DNA from: an uncultured Lachnospiraceae bacterium
GTDB lineage: Bacteria > Bacillota > Clostridia > Lachnospirales > Lachnospiraceae
Direction: 5' to 3'
Assembly: GCA_910579615.1 (NCBI GenBank)
Contig: CAJTUA010000001.1
Span: forward strand, 124,001 to 188,000
Length of the DNA stretch: 64,000 bases
The notes beneath the pieces are model-generated. The model was not told the DNA's origin. It saw only the letters and a list, made by a program, of their open reading frames with translations, and did not search any database. The position numbers were made by a program, and so were the translations under genes. This document shows, one piece after another, positions 52,309 through 61,338 of this stretch. Within the stretch, counting starts at the first letter, position 1. Every line of letters begins with the position of its first letter.

Positions 52309-54978
52309 CTATCGTCCTACCGTCCTATCAACAACACACGAAAACCCTTTCTGCATCGCCACAAGAACGTTCTCCTCCCGCACTTTCCTGCCTTTCCTCC
52401 CCCGCCTTACATTCCATGCCATCCCCATCGCCTCAAGCTGTCGCACCTGTTCCTCCTCAAGCCCTCTGCCCACAGTACCATCATGCGCACAGCGCTGGTT
52501 TGAAATCCATCTCCCTAAGCGATAACCATCAGCGCAAACATACTGGTTTGGAACCGCCAAATTGCCATGCTGCCGGAAATATGCCTGCGCATGCCGCAGC
52601 CCATTCTCCCACGGGCTGTCCGTCTCCCAGACCATCCCAATCCCGTCCAACATCCGAACCTGCCACGCTGCCAGATTCCCGCTCCTGCGGTTGGCGCGCT
52701 GATGCTGCAGCCAGACACCAATTTTCTTCCCGTTCTTTGCGGTATACTGCTTCGGGATGGAAAGGTTTCCGTATTTGTGGTAAAATTCCTCAGCCTGCCT
52801 GTACTGCTCCCGCCAGGAAATTTCTGTCTTTGACAACCCTGGCACAAAACCAATAGCACACAGCCTGCTTTTCTGCTCCTCGCTTAACTGCTTCTCCTGC
52901 CCGCTGCCGTTGCCGCCATCGAACATTGTCTTCTGTTCCCGCAGCCACCGCCACAGCCAAACGCCTTCTGCGACATAGTCCGTCGGCATATCAAGGTTTC
53001 CGTGTTCCTCGTAATATTTCTTTGCAAGCGAAAACCTGCGCTCCCACGGGTCAGTTTTCTCCCATGTCATACCAATCCCTGAAAGCCTCACAATCCGTTC
53101 CCGGTCGGCTTCCTGACAACCTTTTCCGACATTCCTCTCTGCTCTAAGTTTCTTTCCTCCTTCTTTTGCTGCCAAGGTTTGTGTGTCTGCCGTATCTTGC
53201 GTATCCACCGCGGTCTGCACCCCTTCCACGGCTCGTGTGACCGCCGCATCCTGCACATCTTTTGCAGCCTGCACATTTGCCACGGCTTGCTGCTGCGCTG
53301 CCTCCCGATACCTCTCCCGCTGCCTGCGCACCCATCTTCCAAGCTTGCACCCGCTATTTGCCACATAGTCCGCCGGAACGCACAGATTTCCATGCTCTTT
53401 AAAATATTTCTCTGCCTCGGCGAAGTTTTTTTCCCATGCCGCTTCCTGCATCCCCTGCCAACGCATCCCAATCGCGGTGAGCTTACGGATTTGTTCCTTG
53501 CTCAAGCTTCCCGCCACCTTTCCCAGATAAACCTTCCGTTGCGTGGCAACCCACGCGCCAAGAGAATATCCGTCCGCCGTGGCATATTTCGCCGGGATTT
53601 CCAGGTTCCCGTGCTCGGCATAATATTCCTTTGCCATCGCATACATTGCATCCCACGATGCGCCAAGCGTCTCATTTAACTGCGCAAAAAGCCTCCGGCA
53701 GTCGCCGAGCTCATCAATCACCCGGAAATGCTCCTGCACAACTTCATCCCCTCTGCCGTTCGCACGGCAGAACAGGACTGCTGCCCGCAGTTCCTCCTCG
53801 ACTGCCCCAATGCTGCAAAGATTCTCGATATTCATAACAACATCAAAAATCACTGGGGTTTTCTTTCCACCCGCTGCAAGCGCCCGCCCGATTTGCTGCT
53901 TGTAAATCGTCGGCGACACTGTCGGGCGCAGCAAAATCACACCGTCCACGCCGTCCACATGGATGCCTTCATTCAGCATATCAATACAATATAAAAGCTT
54001 TAAATGCCCGCTTGTATCCGCCTTGAACGCCTCAAACTCCCCCGAGGTTTCCGGGTCATCCGAATACACGGTGTAAATATGCGGCGCAGAATCTAGTTTT
54101 GCAAACCATTCCGGGGCAAGCTCCCGCATTTTAAGCAAGTGCTCATAATTAGCGCAAAAGACGATGTATTTGCCAAAATCCTTTGCGTTCTTTACAGCCC
54201 CCGTGCCATTTCGGTTTCCTGCGGGCTTCGCAGCATCCATATTTCCCCTGCTTTCATTTTCCATCCTTCTTGCCTGCATATGCCTTGCAAAGACTTCCGC
54301 AAGCCCGTCCGCCTTTTCAAGCGCCCTCCGCAGCGCCTCCAGTTCCTTCTCCGCTTTATCACGCACCACCTTCTTCCTTGCCTGCCGCACCCGCATCTCA
54401 TACCGTTTTAATTCCTTCTGGTATGAATAAACGGAGAGGATATATTTCGGCGCAGGCAGGATTCCCTCCGCGATTGCCGCCCCGAGCGTCAACTCCGACG
54501 CGACATTTCCTCCGAAAAGCTCCCACGCCATATCCCGCTGGTTATCCAGATAACGCACGTTTGTCGCGGAAAGCCCGAGCACCTTTGCCTTCGGGTACAG
54601 CTCCCGCAGGCGCTCCACCCCGCCGCCCCATCCGGTAGCGCCGCATCGGTGGAATTCGTCAAGCACGATATAATCCGGACGGATTTCTGCCATGGCATCC
54701 TCCTCCATCCGCATCAGGCGCGCATAAGTAATGAACTGTATGTTTTTCAGCTCTGCCCCGCCCGCCAAACGCCATTTCTCCATCTGTGTTGCGAAAATGT
54801 ATTCTGACGGCGAAAGCAGGCAGACTTTCCTTTCCGGATAATCTGTGCAAAGCTGAAATGCAATGAACGATTTGCCTGTCCCGGTCGGATGAATAATAGC
54901 AGCCTTCCCAGTCTGTGCCATCATCGCAGCTGCCGCCACATAGGCTTTTTGGTTATGTTCAAATAATATACTTCCCAT
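52309..54978 (-). CDS. superfamily 2 helicase with five helicase-associated (HA) repeats
   Basis: About 889 residues. The N-terminal two-thirds is a DEAD/DEAH-type motor: Walker A HPTGTGKS (30-37), VLDEFHRC (motif II 107-110), LGLSATN (motif III) and QQIGRALAAG (motif VI). From about residue 460 five HA repeats follow, each of the form W-x-A-x-Y-HGNL-x-P-x-Y-G-LG-W-QR-x-IGM-W. The second is interrupted by a roughly 60-residue Ala/Gln/Asp-rich insert. HA repeats are thought to bind nucleic acid; no nuclease domain is seen. ATG at 54978 follows AAAGGAG. The only good promoter nearby lies in an apparent invertible element and currently points away. Confidence 0.88.
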   Translation of the reverse strand: MGSILFEHNQKAYVAAAAMMAQTGKAAIIHPTGTGKSFIAFQLCTDYPERKVCLLSPSEYIFATQMEKWRLAGGAELKNIQFITYARLMRMEEDAMAEIRPDYIVLDEFHRCGATGWGGGVERLRELYPKAKVLGLSATNVRYLDNQRDMAWELFGGNVASELTLGAAIAEGILPAPKYILSVYSYQKELKRYEMRVRQARKKVVRDKAEKELEALRRALEKADGLAEVFARHMQARRMENESRGNMDAAKPAGNRNGTGAVKNAKDFGKYIVFCANYEHLLKMRELAPEWFAKLDSAPHIYTVYSDDPETSGEFEAFKADTSGHLKLLYCIDMLNEGIHVDGVDGVILLRPTVSPTIYKQQIGRALAAGGKKTPVIFDVVMNIENLCSIGAVEEELRAAVLFCRANGRGDEVVQEHFRVIDELGDCRRLFAQLNETLGASWDAMYAMAKEYYAEHGNLEIPAKYATADGYSLGAWVATQRKVYLGKVAGSLSKEQIRKLTAIGMRWQGMQEAAWEKNFAEAEKYFKEHGNLCVPADYVANSGCKLGRWVRRQRERYREAAQQQAVANVQAAKDVQDAAVTRAVEGVQTAVDTQDTADTQTLAAKEGGKKLRAERNVGKGCQEADRERIVRLSGIGMTWEKTDPWERRFSLAKKYYEEHGNLDMPTDYVAEGVWLWRWLREQKTMFDGGNGSGQEKQLSEEQKSRLCAIGFVPGLSKTEISWREQYRQAEEFYHKYGNLSIPKQYTAKNGKKIGVWLQHQRANRRSGNLAAWQVRMLDGIGMVWETDSPWENGLRHAQAYFRQHGNLAVPNQYVCADGYRLGRWISNQRCAHDGTVGRGLEEEQVRQLEAMGMAWNVRRGRKGRKVREENVLVAMQKGFSCVVDRTVGR

Positions 54979-55040
54979 TGGCGGCTCCTTTCTTTGCACA
55001 TTTTTGCACCTTTGATTGGACGAGTGGATACGGATAAGGG

Positions 55041-55067
55041 TGTAATGAAGCACTGTACTTCATTACA
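55041..55067 (+). repeat. left 27-bp inverted repeat of putative invertible element
   Basis: An exact reverse complement of 55542-55568. It is itself nearly palindromic: arms TGTAATGAAG and CTTCATTACA around CACTGTA. Homology to the right copy stops abruptly at both ends. Confidence 0.9.
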
Positions 55068-55143
55068 CAGGAGCTGACTGTGCCATTTTTATCAGGAGAT
55101 TACAGGAAAACTGCTCATGTGAAAAAGGCAGATTGACTGCAAA

Positions 55144-55164
55144 TGACTGCGAATCAGAAAAAAT
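55144..55164 (+). repeat. 21-bp direct repeat, copy 1
   Basis: TGACTGCGAATCAG followed by AAAAAAT, repeated exactly at 55326-55346; a partial TGACTGCAAA lies just before it at 55134. Function unknown; it may be a protein-binding site within the element. Confidence 0.8.
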
Positions 55165-55325
55165 CGCCAGTGCTATAAATAGAAATCATCTCCTTTCGAG
55201 TTTGTTTTTCGAATTACTTTTTGTATGCTGAAAACCAGAAAATACAATAAAGCAGCAAGATACGAAAAAGCAGACAAAAACCTATAGAAACAAACAAAAA
55301 CAGCCTGATTTTTTGACAAGGATTT

Positions 55326-55346
55326 TGACTGCGAATCAGAAAAAAT
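55326..55346 (+). repeat. 21-bp direct repeat, copy 2
   Basis: Identical to 55144-55164 and in the same orientation, 182 bp apart. Confidence 0.8.
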
Positions 55347-55443
55347 ATTAAATACTTGTCTTATATTTTGGTATTTTTTCTACTTTTTTGGATACTTTCC
55401 AGACTTTTTGCAAAGAGAAATTGAAATATTACTTCCGAATTTG

Positions 55444-55472
55444 TTGACAAATCGATATTCCTGTGATACAAT
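55444..55472 (+). promoter_or_regulatory. consensus promoter inside the inverted-repeat element, pointing right
   Basis: TTGACA (55444-55449), 17-bp spacer, TACAAT (55467-55472). In this orientation it reads out through the right repeat into the 3' side of the decayed ATPase gene. If the 528-bp element were flipped, it would read toward the helicase start. Confidence 0.75.
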
Positions 55473-55541
55473 TTCTAAGATTGATAGTACAGATTTAGAG
55501 ATTATCAGTACAAACTATCATAATTTTTACGAAATTTCCCA

Positions 55542-55568
55542 TGTAATGAAGTACAGTGCTTCATTACA
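55542..55568 (-). repeat. right 27-bp inverted repeat of putative invertible element
   Basis: Same arms TGTAATGAAG and CTTCATTACA around TACAGTG, the reverse complement of the left copy. Flanking bases differ and no target-site duplication is visible. Confidence 0.9.
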
Positions 55569-55770
55569 TTTTCTTCCTCTTATTTCCGTCATTCCCTTTC
55601 TCCACTTCCATCACTCCCTGTCCGAAACCATCTGCTTCATTCTGCAACAAAAAAGGACAGCAAAAGCTGCCCTTCCTGTCTGCCTTCATATTGATAAAAT
55701 ACTATCATCCCTTCTTAGTTCCAACTCTTCCCTTCCCTGCCTGCCTTGCTTCGCCCCTTACATCCCTAAT

Positions 55771-56920
55771 TTAAAAAAATTCCTTTCCAACCGAATAATC
55801 AAAAATAAACTGATAGTAAGGTATCAACTCCACATCCCCTCTCATTCCCTCCATATCTTTTGACAATAATATTTTCCTGTAATTATCCGGAAGTACATCA
55901 AAATGTGTCTGCGTCATTTTTTTATTGGAAACAGAAATCTCAACCGCCTTTTGAAAACTGGTATTTACATAGTCAATCTCCCGGTCATTCGCATCATGGT
56001 ATTCAAAACAGCCCGTGTCTGGCAGCAAGCCTCTGACATGACATTTTACAATACTTCCAGGTAAAGAATTTGGAATTTTATCCACCACACCCTTCCCCAG
56101 CAATTCCTGTACAACATCAACGTAAAACATAGGATATTTAATACAGACGTTTAAATTCTTCATAATCTCCTGTTTTGATGGCTTTTCACCAAAATCAGAA
56201 AGAAGTTTTTGGCTATAGTAGGGGGAGCATTCAAAATCGTCCGTCACATGAGTAACGGTAACCAAACCACAGTTATTCAAAAATTGAAGGGACTGTAAAA
56301 GTTCTTCCCCACTCATCCTTTTAAAGTTTTGATACCTTCCACGCAGCAGTTCGGCTGCCCGCTCTTTTACAGATTCTTCGCATAGCTGTCCACAGGTATT
56401 TGCAAAATGATAAATCACATCATCCATCAGGGTATCCCTGTTTGAAAAGGACTGATAATTTACATGATTGTGCAAGGTAATCAGTGACGCATAAAGAACG
56501 TCAAGCAATATATCGTTATTAATCTGGGAACAGTCATTTTCCCGGATGAACTCTCCTGACTTATTGTTTGAAATTACTGTTTCGTCAAGACATCCCTGCA
56601 AATACAACCCTTGTATTATTGTTTTCTCCTGAAGTAAATGCATCCTGTACCTTCATAATTTCTTTATCAGGGTAATGCAGATATGTCACCTCATCAATAA
56701 GATAAAGAATCTTTTCATATTTGTCACGGTACTCCTTTTTCACGTCAACATAAATCACATTGTCAAAATCATAACCGGATACATAACAATCATACAACTG
56801 CTTCATACAGAACGTTTTTCCGCATCTGCGCGCACCAAGCAAAAATGTCACGCTGCTGTTTTTTATGGCATTTTCAACTTCATAATAAAAACTACGTTTA
56901 AAATGATGTCTCACGCCCAT
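55771..56920 (-). pseudogene. decayed AAA ATPase (AAA_14/DUF4143-like) gene
   Basis: The N-terminal piece (56585-56920) has the Walker A FLLGARRCGKTFCMKQL and Walker B YLIDEVTYLHYPD, and ends soon after VVFAGMS. The C-terminal piece (55771 to about 56600) is in another frame and resembles the DUF4143-like end (CHVRGLLPDTGCFEYHDAND, REIDYVNT). The segment expected between them is largely missing, so there was an internal deletion plus a frame change. ATG at 56920 follows AAGGAGGG. Intact relatives are about 400-450 residues and of unclear role. Confidence 0.75.
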
Positions 56921-57000
56921 TTCACGCCCTCCTTGATGCCAGAGAAGTCTTTCATAGTGCCTGCAGCCCCAAGTAATTTGTGTCTAATCGGCATTATAAT

Positions 57001-57037
57001 TTTACCCCAAACCCAGCCTGAGCGAATTTGGGGTAAA
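57001..57037. promoter_or_regulatory. inverted repeat next to a -10 box upstream of the ATPase pseudogene
   Basis: Arms TTTACCCCAAA and TTTGGGGTAAA with a 15-nt centre directly precede TATAAT (56995-57000, minus strand). The position over the -35 region suggests an operator for a repressor or activator of the now decayed gene. Confidence 0.5.
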
Positions 57038-57203
57038 GCTATATCCGTTTTTCCTTGGATGTATCTGAAAACTGCTTTCCGTATGCTGTGTTTCACACCC
57101 TGGCACTTACCGCTTTAAAATGCCACGGAATTGTTTTGCAGATGAAATGTTATCTTTTAAGGTTGCTGCCTTTCCTATCATAAACCAATTCATAAAATTC
57201 TCA

Positions 57204-58748
57204 TTACTTCTTCAAAAGCAACGACTTCCCCGTCATCTCCGCCGGCTGTTCCATCCCCATCATCTCAATCATCGTCGGGATGATATCCGCCAAACATCCG
57301 CCCTCGCGCAGCGTGTAAGCCGGGTCATAATTCACCAGAATAAACGGCACCGGATTCGTCGTATGCGCGGTAAACGGCACGCCTGTTTCATAATCCACCA
57401 GCTGTTCGCAATTGCCGTGGTCCGCGCAGATAAACATCTGTCCATCCACGGAAAGCAGCGCCTCGTAAGCCTTGCCGACGCACTCGTCCACCGCTTCCAC
57501 CGCCTTGACCGCAGCATCCAAAATGCCCGTATGCCCGACCATATCCGGGTTTGCAAAATTGATAATGATAACATCGTACTTTAAGGACTTAATTGCCTCC
57601 ACAAGCTTGTCCGCAACCTCGTAAGCGCTCATCTCCGGCTTCAAATCGTAGGTCGCAACCTTCGGCGAATTGACAAGGATGCGGTCTTCGCCCTCATTCG
57701 GAGTTTCCACGCCGCCGTTAAAGAAGAACGTGACATGGGCGTATTTCTCCGTCTCCGCGATGCGCGCCTGTGTCTTGCCGTGCGCCGCCAGGTATTCGCC
57801 AAACGTATTGGTCAGGGAAATCTTCTTGAATGCCACGGTCTTGTTCGGAATCGTCACATCGTACTCGGAGAAGCATACATAAGTCGTCTGCTTCCTGCCG
57901 CCCCTGCGCTCAAATCCGGTAAAGTCATCGCAGCAGAATGCGCGCGTAATCTCCCTTGCACGGTCCGGGCGGAAATTGTAAAAAATAATCGAATCGCCGT
58001 CGGAAATCGTCGCCACCGGCGCGCCGTCCTTCTCAATCACGGTCGGCACAACAAATTCGTCGGTCACATCCTCTTTGTAAGAATCGGAAACGGCGCAAAT
58101 TGGGCATGCCGCCTTGTTCCCCTCGCCGTAAACCATCGCCGCATATGCCTTTTCCACACGGTCCCAACGGTTGTCGCGGTCCATGACATAGTAGCGCCCC
58201 ATCACGGTGGCAACCTCGCCAACACCGATTTCCTTCATTTTCTCATCCAGTTCCACCAAAAATTCCTTGCCGGAGGTCGGAGCCGTATCACGCCCGTCTA
58301 AGAAGGCATGCACATAGACCTTCTTTAAGCCCTCGCGCTTTGCAAGCGTGAGAAGCCCATACAGATGCGTATTGTGGCTGTGTACGCCGCCGCTTGAAAG
58401 CAGACCGTACAGATGCAGCGCGGAATCATTTTTCTTACAATTCTCCACCGCGCGCAGCAGTTCCTCATTCTTGAAGAAATCGCCGTCCTCAATCTCCTTT
58501 GTGATGCGGGTCAGCTCCTGGTAAACGATGCGCCCCGCGCCCATGTTCAGATGCCCGACCTCGGAATTGCCCATCTGCCCGTCCGGTAAGCCCACCGCCA
58601 TGCCGGAAGCATAGCCCTTTACAAAAGGATACTCTGCCATCAGCTTATCAATCACCGGAGTCTTTGCGATTGCTGCTGCATTCGCCTCCTTCTTATCATT
58701 TAATCCAAATCCGTCTAAAATCATCAATACTGTAGGTTTCTTCGCCAT
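57204..58748 (-). CDS. gpmI: 2,3-bisphosphoglycerate-independent phosphoglycerate mutase
   Basis: A 514-residue glycolytic enzyme interconverting 3- and 2-phosphoglycerate using Mn. Motifs are TVLMILDGFGLND, PDGQMGNSEVGHLNMGAGR with the catalytic Ser, HAFLDGRDTAPTSG, GRYYVMDRDNRWDRVEKAY, FYNFRPDRAREIT, NFANPDMVGHTG and ICADHGNCEQ. Length is normal. ATG at 58748 sits five bases after GGAGG; earlier ATGs overlap that site. It appears to be transcribed alone. Confidence 0.98.
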   Translation of the reverse strand: MAKKPTVLMILDGFGLNDKKEANAAAIAKTPVIDKLMAEYPFVKGYASGMAVGLPDGQMGNSEVGHLNMGAGRIVYQELTRITKEIEDGDFFKNEELLRAVENCKKNDSALHLYGLLSSGGVHSHNTHLYGLLTLAKREGLKKVYVHAFLDGRDTAPTSGKEFLVELDEKMKEIGVGEVATVMGRYYVMDRDNRWDRVEKAYAAMVYGEGNKAACPICAVSDSYKEDVTDEFVVPTVIEKDGAPVATISDGDSIIFYNFRPDRAREITRAFCCDDFTGFERRGGRKQTTYVCFSEYDVTIPNKTVAFKKISLTNTFGEYLAAHGKTQARIAETEKYAHVTFFFNGGVETPNEGEDRILVNSPKVATYDLKPEMSAYEVADKLVEAIKSLKYDVIIINFANPDMVGHTGILDAAVKAVEAVDECVGKAYEALLSVDGQMFICADHGNCEQLVDYETGVPFTAHTTNPVPFILVNYDPAYTLREGGCLADIIPTMIEMMGMEQPAEMTGKSLLLKK

Positions 58749-58921
58749 CATTACCTCCATGCTGCAACTATTTTTCAGTTATGCGGGCGGTGCCGCGCAG
58801 CCGGGCATCCCCGTACTCCCCCGGGAAAAATATTTTCCGCATTTGCGGCCATGCCGCAATGCTTTGTTTTCACATTTTCCCACGCCAGGAATAAAATTAC
58901 ATAACTGCCTTATATATTTTC

Positions 58922-60196
58922 TCACACTTTCTTTAAATAATCAAGCAAAATCTTCATGCGCTTCGCCCCGCGCTGCATATCCGCCTTTTGCACAGCAAAA
59001 TCCGAAAAACCATGCCCTTCCTGCCCATCTGCATCCTCCCGGTATCTTGCCACCCGGTAAATTTCCGTAAGCGCTTGTGCATATTCCCTTGCTTTCTTTT
59101 CCTCCCTGTCCTGCGTATATTTTCCCCGGATTTCCTGCGTGGTATCCTGCGCCTTTAATTTATGGGCAGATACGTCTGTTATTCGCATAAATTTCCGGTA
59201 GTATTCCCGGATAAGCTCCTGTGGCATATCTCTTCCGCGCCTTTTTTTGTGGTCGGCTTCCTCCGCTGGCAGTTTTTCCCTCTCATCCAACACCGCGATT
59301 TGACGCACCTGCTTTTTTGTATTGTTCCGGAGCACAAGAAAAATCACAACGGCTGCAAGAACCACGAGCAAAACGACGATGAGCATATAATTGATTTCAC
59401 CATGCGTGATTGGCTTGGGCTCAGATACCCGCCCCGGTGCCGGGGGAACCGGCCGTTTTTCAATTGTTTTCTCCACATAATCCATCGTGCTTTTTTCCAT
59501 TTGTCTTGGTTTCTTTTTCAAAAACCCGTCCCCAATATACTTTGCGCCCCCGAAAAGCCCATCAAGAAGCAAAAGCACTGCCGGACGCAGAATTTTCTTT
59601 AGGAAAACATTCTCCAGAAATTCCAGGCCCCCCCCAACCGTGAGCAGGATACAAAGAAGGAAAAATATGGCAGTCTGTATGCTCTGGTGCTTTATAAAAC
59701 TTTTTCCCTGCTCCTGTTTATGCCGCAATGCCTGCAGCAAAGATACCCCGGCACCAAGGAAAATAATAAGATATGGCGCGGCTTCGTAAAGCGCCGCGAC
59801 TCCCCTTTCCGGGCGGAACAAAAGAAAGAGGAGCATCGGAAAAAATCCCCATAAAATATGCGCAAAACTCGACTTAAAATAGTAATGTGAAAGGGAACGC
59901 GGACGGCGGCAGGACAAATATACCAGATAGCCCCACGGCAGTGTATATTCCAAAATTCCCGGTATGGCATGGTTCCAAAGCAGCGCGGGCGCAGGCAGAA
60001 ACAATGCCGCGGTACAAAGAACGCGCGCTGCCCTCTGCGCCGTCTGCCCGATGGAAAACAGCATCGCCGCTGCCATCAAAAGCGCAAAGGCAAAAGGATC
60101 TGTGCCATGGTCTACACCTGTGGGATACCGGAGCACAAAACTGACCACCGAATAATAACAGGCAATTGAAAAGACCGCACTGTAAAATGAAATCAT
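58922..60196 (-). CDS. membrane protein with DUF4129-like C-terminus
   Basis: A 424-residue protein with about six N-terminal membrane helices (residues 1-200), a proline-rich linker, one more helix (MLIVVLLVVLAAVVIFLVL near residue 275), and a cytoplasmic helical C-terminus (PQELIREYYRKFMRI, then LTEIYRVARY) resembling the DUF4129 tail of transglutaminase-like TgpA proteins. No transglutaminase Cys-His-Asp domain is present. It overlaps the DUF58 gene stop by one base (TAATG). Such genes usually sit in MoxR-DUF58-TgpA operons of unknown role; MoxR is absent here. Contains a G8 run at 59628-59635. Confidence 0.7.
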   Translation of the reverse strand: MISFYSAVFSIACYYSVVSFVLRYPTGVDHGTDPFAFALLMAAAMLFSIGQTAQRAARVLCTAALFLPAPALLWNHAIPGILEYTLPWGYLVYLSCRRPRSLSHYYFKSSFAHILWGFFPMLLFLLFRPERGVAALYEAAPYLIIFLGAGVSLLQALRHKQEQGKSFIKHQSIQTAIFFLLCILLTVGGGLEFLENVFLKKILRPAVLLLLDGLFGGAKYIGDGFLKKKPRQMEKSTMDYVEKTIEKRPVPPAPGRVSEPKPITHGEINYMLIVVLLVVLAAVVIFLVLRNNTKKQVRQIAVLDEREKLPAEEADHKKRRGRDMPQELIREYYRKFMRITDVSAHKLKAQDTTQEIRGKYTQDREEKKAREYAQALTEIYRVARYREDADGQEGHGFSDFAVQKADMQRGAKRMKILLDYLKKV

Positions 60197-61338
60197 TATG
60201 CTGTCCCCTCCTTATCTTTTCCTGCGGCGCTTCCTTCTTCTTTCGGCTCTCCTGCCACCCGGTAGCATTCCGCATACTCCGCGCCGTAAAATGTGTGCAG
60301 CATTCTCTCCCCCGCCGCAAAATGGCGGGCAAGCCCCTTTTGTACCTCCTCGCAATCCCGCTGTGCAATATACAAAAATGCCCCTTCGCTGCCGCAATGC
60401 TCTTTCGCAAAGGAAAGCAATTCCTCCGTCGGGCAGATTGCCACGCCAGATGCCACGCTCAGCAAATCAAGAATCCGGTAAAAGCCGCCGTTCCCTTCGC
60501 TCTCAATGACATTGACCCCGCGCGTCTCCATCCCCGGATAACACATATTAGTAATGATGCGGTATCCCATCCCTTGCTCCTCAAAGCTCTCGCATATCAT
60601 GCGCGCCACCGAAAACTGCGCTTCACGCTGTTCAAAATAATGCTCAAAATCGCCATAGAATTCCATATCAAGAATGATATTTGCCATCGGCGTGCGCGTG
60701 TGGTCAAATTCCTTCACCATCAGCTGCATACACCTTGCGCTCTGCAAAAAGCTGACCGCCCGCAGCGGCTCCTGCCCCGTATATTCCCGGTATCCCCGCA
60801 CCAGCATCAGGTCTTCATACAGAAAGCTTCGAACTGAAATTTCCCCACAAATATTGCCGACCACATTCTTTAGGGAATCGCTTTGGATGCGGCGCGGGTA
60901 TATCAAAATCCTGCCCGTTGGTTCCTCCTCACAGGAAAACTCCTTTATCCCAAGAAAATCCCCGAAATGTATGGTACTTTTCTGGAAGGAATGCACTCCC
61001 CTTGTGTAAGAGACGGCACGCACACTGCGTTTTACGCGCTCATGCCTGTGCACAAAAAGCGTGCTGATATGTTCCCCCTGCCCCCTCGCCCCGTGAAAAT
61101 CAAGCGCCTCCCCATCGCACAGAAGGATTCCGGCAGGGATGGTCTCATTCAGGCGCAGATAAGAAATATTGTGCTTTGTCCGGTTCTCGATTGTCGTTAC
61201 TATATAAAATTCCTCCCCCTGTTCCGCACTTGCCGCCGACGTGCCAATATCGTAGCGGACATTGCGTGTCGGCAGGCTTAACGAGATTTTTTCGAGCACG
61301 AGGGCGGTAATGATGACAATAAACAGAAATAATATCAT
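60196..61338 (-). CDS. DUF58 domain protein
   Basis: A 380-residue protein with an N-terminal membrane helix (MILFLFIVIITALVLEKISL), a beta-rich domain (ENRTKHNISYLRLNE), and a DUF58 core including GEISVRSFLYEDLMLVRGYREYTGQ split as RSFLYEDLMLVRGYREYT, the stretch that normally reads G-x-x-x-R-Y-x-x-GD. A degenerate von Willebrand A-like fold follows (NIILDMEFYG). The start ATG overlaps the lacI-like gene stop (ATGA), and the next gene overlaps its stop, so the three are translated as a unit. Confidence 0.8.
   Translation of the reverse strand: MILFLFIVIITALVLEKISLSLPTRNVRYDIGTSAASAEQGEEFYIVTTIENRTKHNISYLRLNETIPAGILLCDGEALDFHGARGQGEHISTLFVHRHERVKRSVRAVSYTRGVHSFQKSTIHFGDFLGIKEFSCEEEPTGRILIYPRRIQSDSLKNVVGNICGEISVRSFLYEDLMLVRGYREYTGQEPLRAVSFLQSARCMQLMVKEFDHTRTPMANIILDMEFYGDFEHYFEQREAQFSVARMICESFEEQGMGYRIITNMCYPGMETRGVNVIESEGNGGFYRILDLLSVASGVAICPTEELLSFAKEHCGSEGAFLYIAQRDCEEVQKGLARHFAAGERMLHTFYGAEYAECYRVAGEPKEEGSAAGKDKEGTA

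Larger units (their letters stand above)
54979..55770. other. 790-bp non-coding region holding an inverted-repeat-bounded element
   Basis: No gene is supported. The region is AT-rich and holds 27-bp inverted repeats, a consensus promoter, and a 21-bp direct repeat, described separately. The 150-codon plus-strand frame starting inside it has no ribosome site and runs antisense into the decayed ATPase gene. Confidence 0.7.

Noticed and set aside
55134..55346. The spaced 21-bp repeats as a CRISPR array
   Set aside because: Only two full copies, spacing of about 160 bp, and no cas genes.
55041..55568. The inverted-repeat element as a MITE or insertion-sequence remnant
   Set aside because: Not excluded, but there is no target-site duplication, no transposase remnant, and the internal promoter placement fits a switch better. 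Kept as an alternative under that finding.
56911..57096. 61-codon minus-strand frame upstream of the ATPase pseudogene
   Set aside because: It spans the promoter-like inverted repeat and overlaps the ATPase start; no recognisable similarity.
59628..59635. G8 tract in the DUF4129-like gene as a phase-variation site
   Set aside because: Shorter than the two polysaccharide-locus tracts and in a gene with no surface-variation rationale.
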